A DNA stretch of 64,000 nt from Candidatus Cloacimonadota bacterium (GTDB taxonomy: Bacteria > Cloacimonadota > Cloacimonadia > Cloacimonadales > GCA-2742885). The stretch is taken from contig PDOO01000027.1 in assembly GCA_002742885.1 (NCBI GenBank), positions 35,711 to 99,710 of the forward strand, written 5' to 3'. How positions within the stretch are numbered: the stretch's first letter is position 1; the number at the start of each line of letters is the position of its first letter. Below the pieces are notes generated by a model. The model made no database searches. It had not been told where the DNA came from and was given only the letters and a program-made list of their open reading frames with translations. This document shows positions 63,634 through 64,000 of the stretch, piece by piece. A program made the translations under genes and the position numbers.

Positions 63634-64000
63634 TTATATTATCATTGCACTGTCAATGTCAGTAAATATTTTTTCTTGCGTATTATTTGAGTCTATAGCT
63701 GTAATAACTTTCTTTCCGCGAACGTTTACCACATAAGACACATCATTCATCATTATTAAAGATTGTTTTCCGCCCTTGGAATTAAGCTGATTAACGGCAT
63801 TTTCCAATTTCATGAAATCATTTTTGCTCAAATAAATATTCCTTTGATTTAATCTTTGCTCGGCATGAGCAGAAAAAGTAAGATTCCGGTTACTCTCCAA
63901 TTTCTGATTAAAAATATCCGAAAAAGAAGTATTTACTCGGGGATCCGGATCAGATCGTATTACCGGATTCGGTCGCATCCTGATTTTTTCGGTTATATAA
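63634..64000 (-). CDS. flagellar operon protein (TIGR02530 type), truncated at window edge
   Basis: At least 114 residues with the family pattern LTFSAHAEQRLNQRNIYLS followed by SLIMMNDVSYVVNVRGKKVITAID, seen in a small protein of unknown function located next to flgD/flgE in many flagellar operons. ATG 63978 has no properly spaced Shine-Dalgarno (AGG abuts it), and the frame remains open to the end of the window, so the real start is probably beyond it. A neighbouring flgD is likely but unseen. Confidence 0.82.
   Translation of the reverse strand, partial: YITEKIRMRPNPVIRSDPDPRVNTSFSDIFNQKLESNRNLTFSAHAEQRLNQRNIYLSKNDFMKLENAVNQLNSKGGKQSLIMMNDVSYVVNVRGKKVITAIDSNNTQEKIFTDIDSAMII

Overview
The window looks like a chromosomal segment of an AT-rich, anaerobic, flagellated bacterium of the FCB group. 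The best match to the gene content is Candidatus Cloacimonadota. This rests on three secreted proteins ending in a Bacteroidetes/Cloacimonadota-type sorting tail (NPFNP motif plus a short beta domain ending in a lysine), a lysine-fermentation cluster, both methylmalonyl-CoA mutase subunits, and low G+C. The phylum assignment is an inference; no rRNA gene is present to test it.

Layout. 0-0.5 kb: tRNA cluster (three identical tRNA-Val plus tRNA-Pro) with a terminator. 0.9-5.2 kb: a giant secreted multidomain protein. 5.2-6.3 kb: non-coding AT-rich DNA. 6.3-7.9 kb: a compact type II restriction-modification cassette whose base composition differs from its surroundings. 8.1-9.6 kb: rfbC coupled to two half-size permeases. 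9.7-13.9 kb: mutA-mutB. 14.4-15.2 kb: small secreted protein. 15.4-19 kb: kdd-kamA-kamB lysine degradation genes with a long nested inverted repeat between kdd and kamA. 19.4-25.2 kb: AddA/RecB-type helicase-nuclease, an outer-membrane-type protein, rsmA. 25.4-27.3 kb: dapD and an aminotransferase. 27.6-29.8 kb: a secreted thioredoxin-fold protein with an in-frame UGA. 30-33.7 kb: lytic transglycosylase, ABC-F protein, 2-hydroxyacyl-CoA dehydratase-type subunit. 33.7-38.9 kb: response regulator, two S41 proteases, thymidylate kinase. 39-48.3 kb: large coiled-coil membrane protein, phosphodiesterase, smpB, HAD phosphatase, nucleoside kinase, mrp. 48.8-49.2 kb: second tRNA cluster (Gly, Leu, Cys, Gly). 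49.5-53.7 kb: Memo-family protein, MscS channel, dinB, tsaB. 53.7-64 kb: a flagellar operon on the minus strand, in transcription order flagellar-operon protein, flgE, flbD, motA, motB, fliL, fliM, fliN/Y, fliO, fliP, fliQ, fliR, then three small membrane proteins leading into tsaB.

The metabolic genes fit an amino-acid fermenter: lysine is degraded through beta-lysine and 3,5-diaminohexanoate, and methylmalonyl-CoA mutase links succinyl-CoA with propionate metabolism. The most striking observation is at 29636-29765 on the minus strand. A normal signal-peptide start with a Shine-Dalgarno is separated from a 686-residue secreted protein by one in-frame UGA. The UGA falls exactly at the first position of a thioredoxin-type U-P-Y-C active site and is followed by a hairpin of the size and spacing expected for a bacterial SECIS. 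UGA is an ordinary stop for rfbC, the lytic transglycosylase, the aminotransferase and fliR, so this is a strong candidate for an extracytoplasmic selenoprotein carrying a T9SS-type sorting tail. A nonsense mutation remains the alternative.
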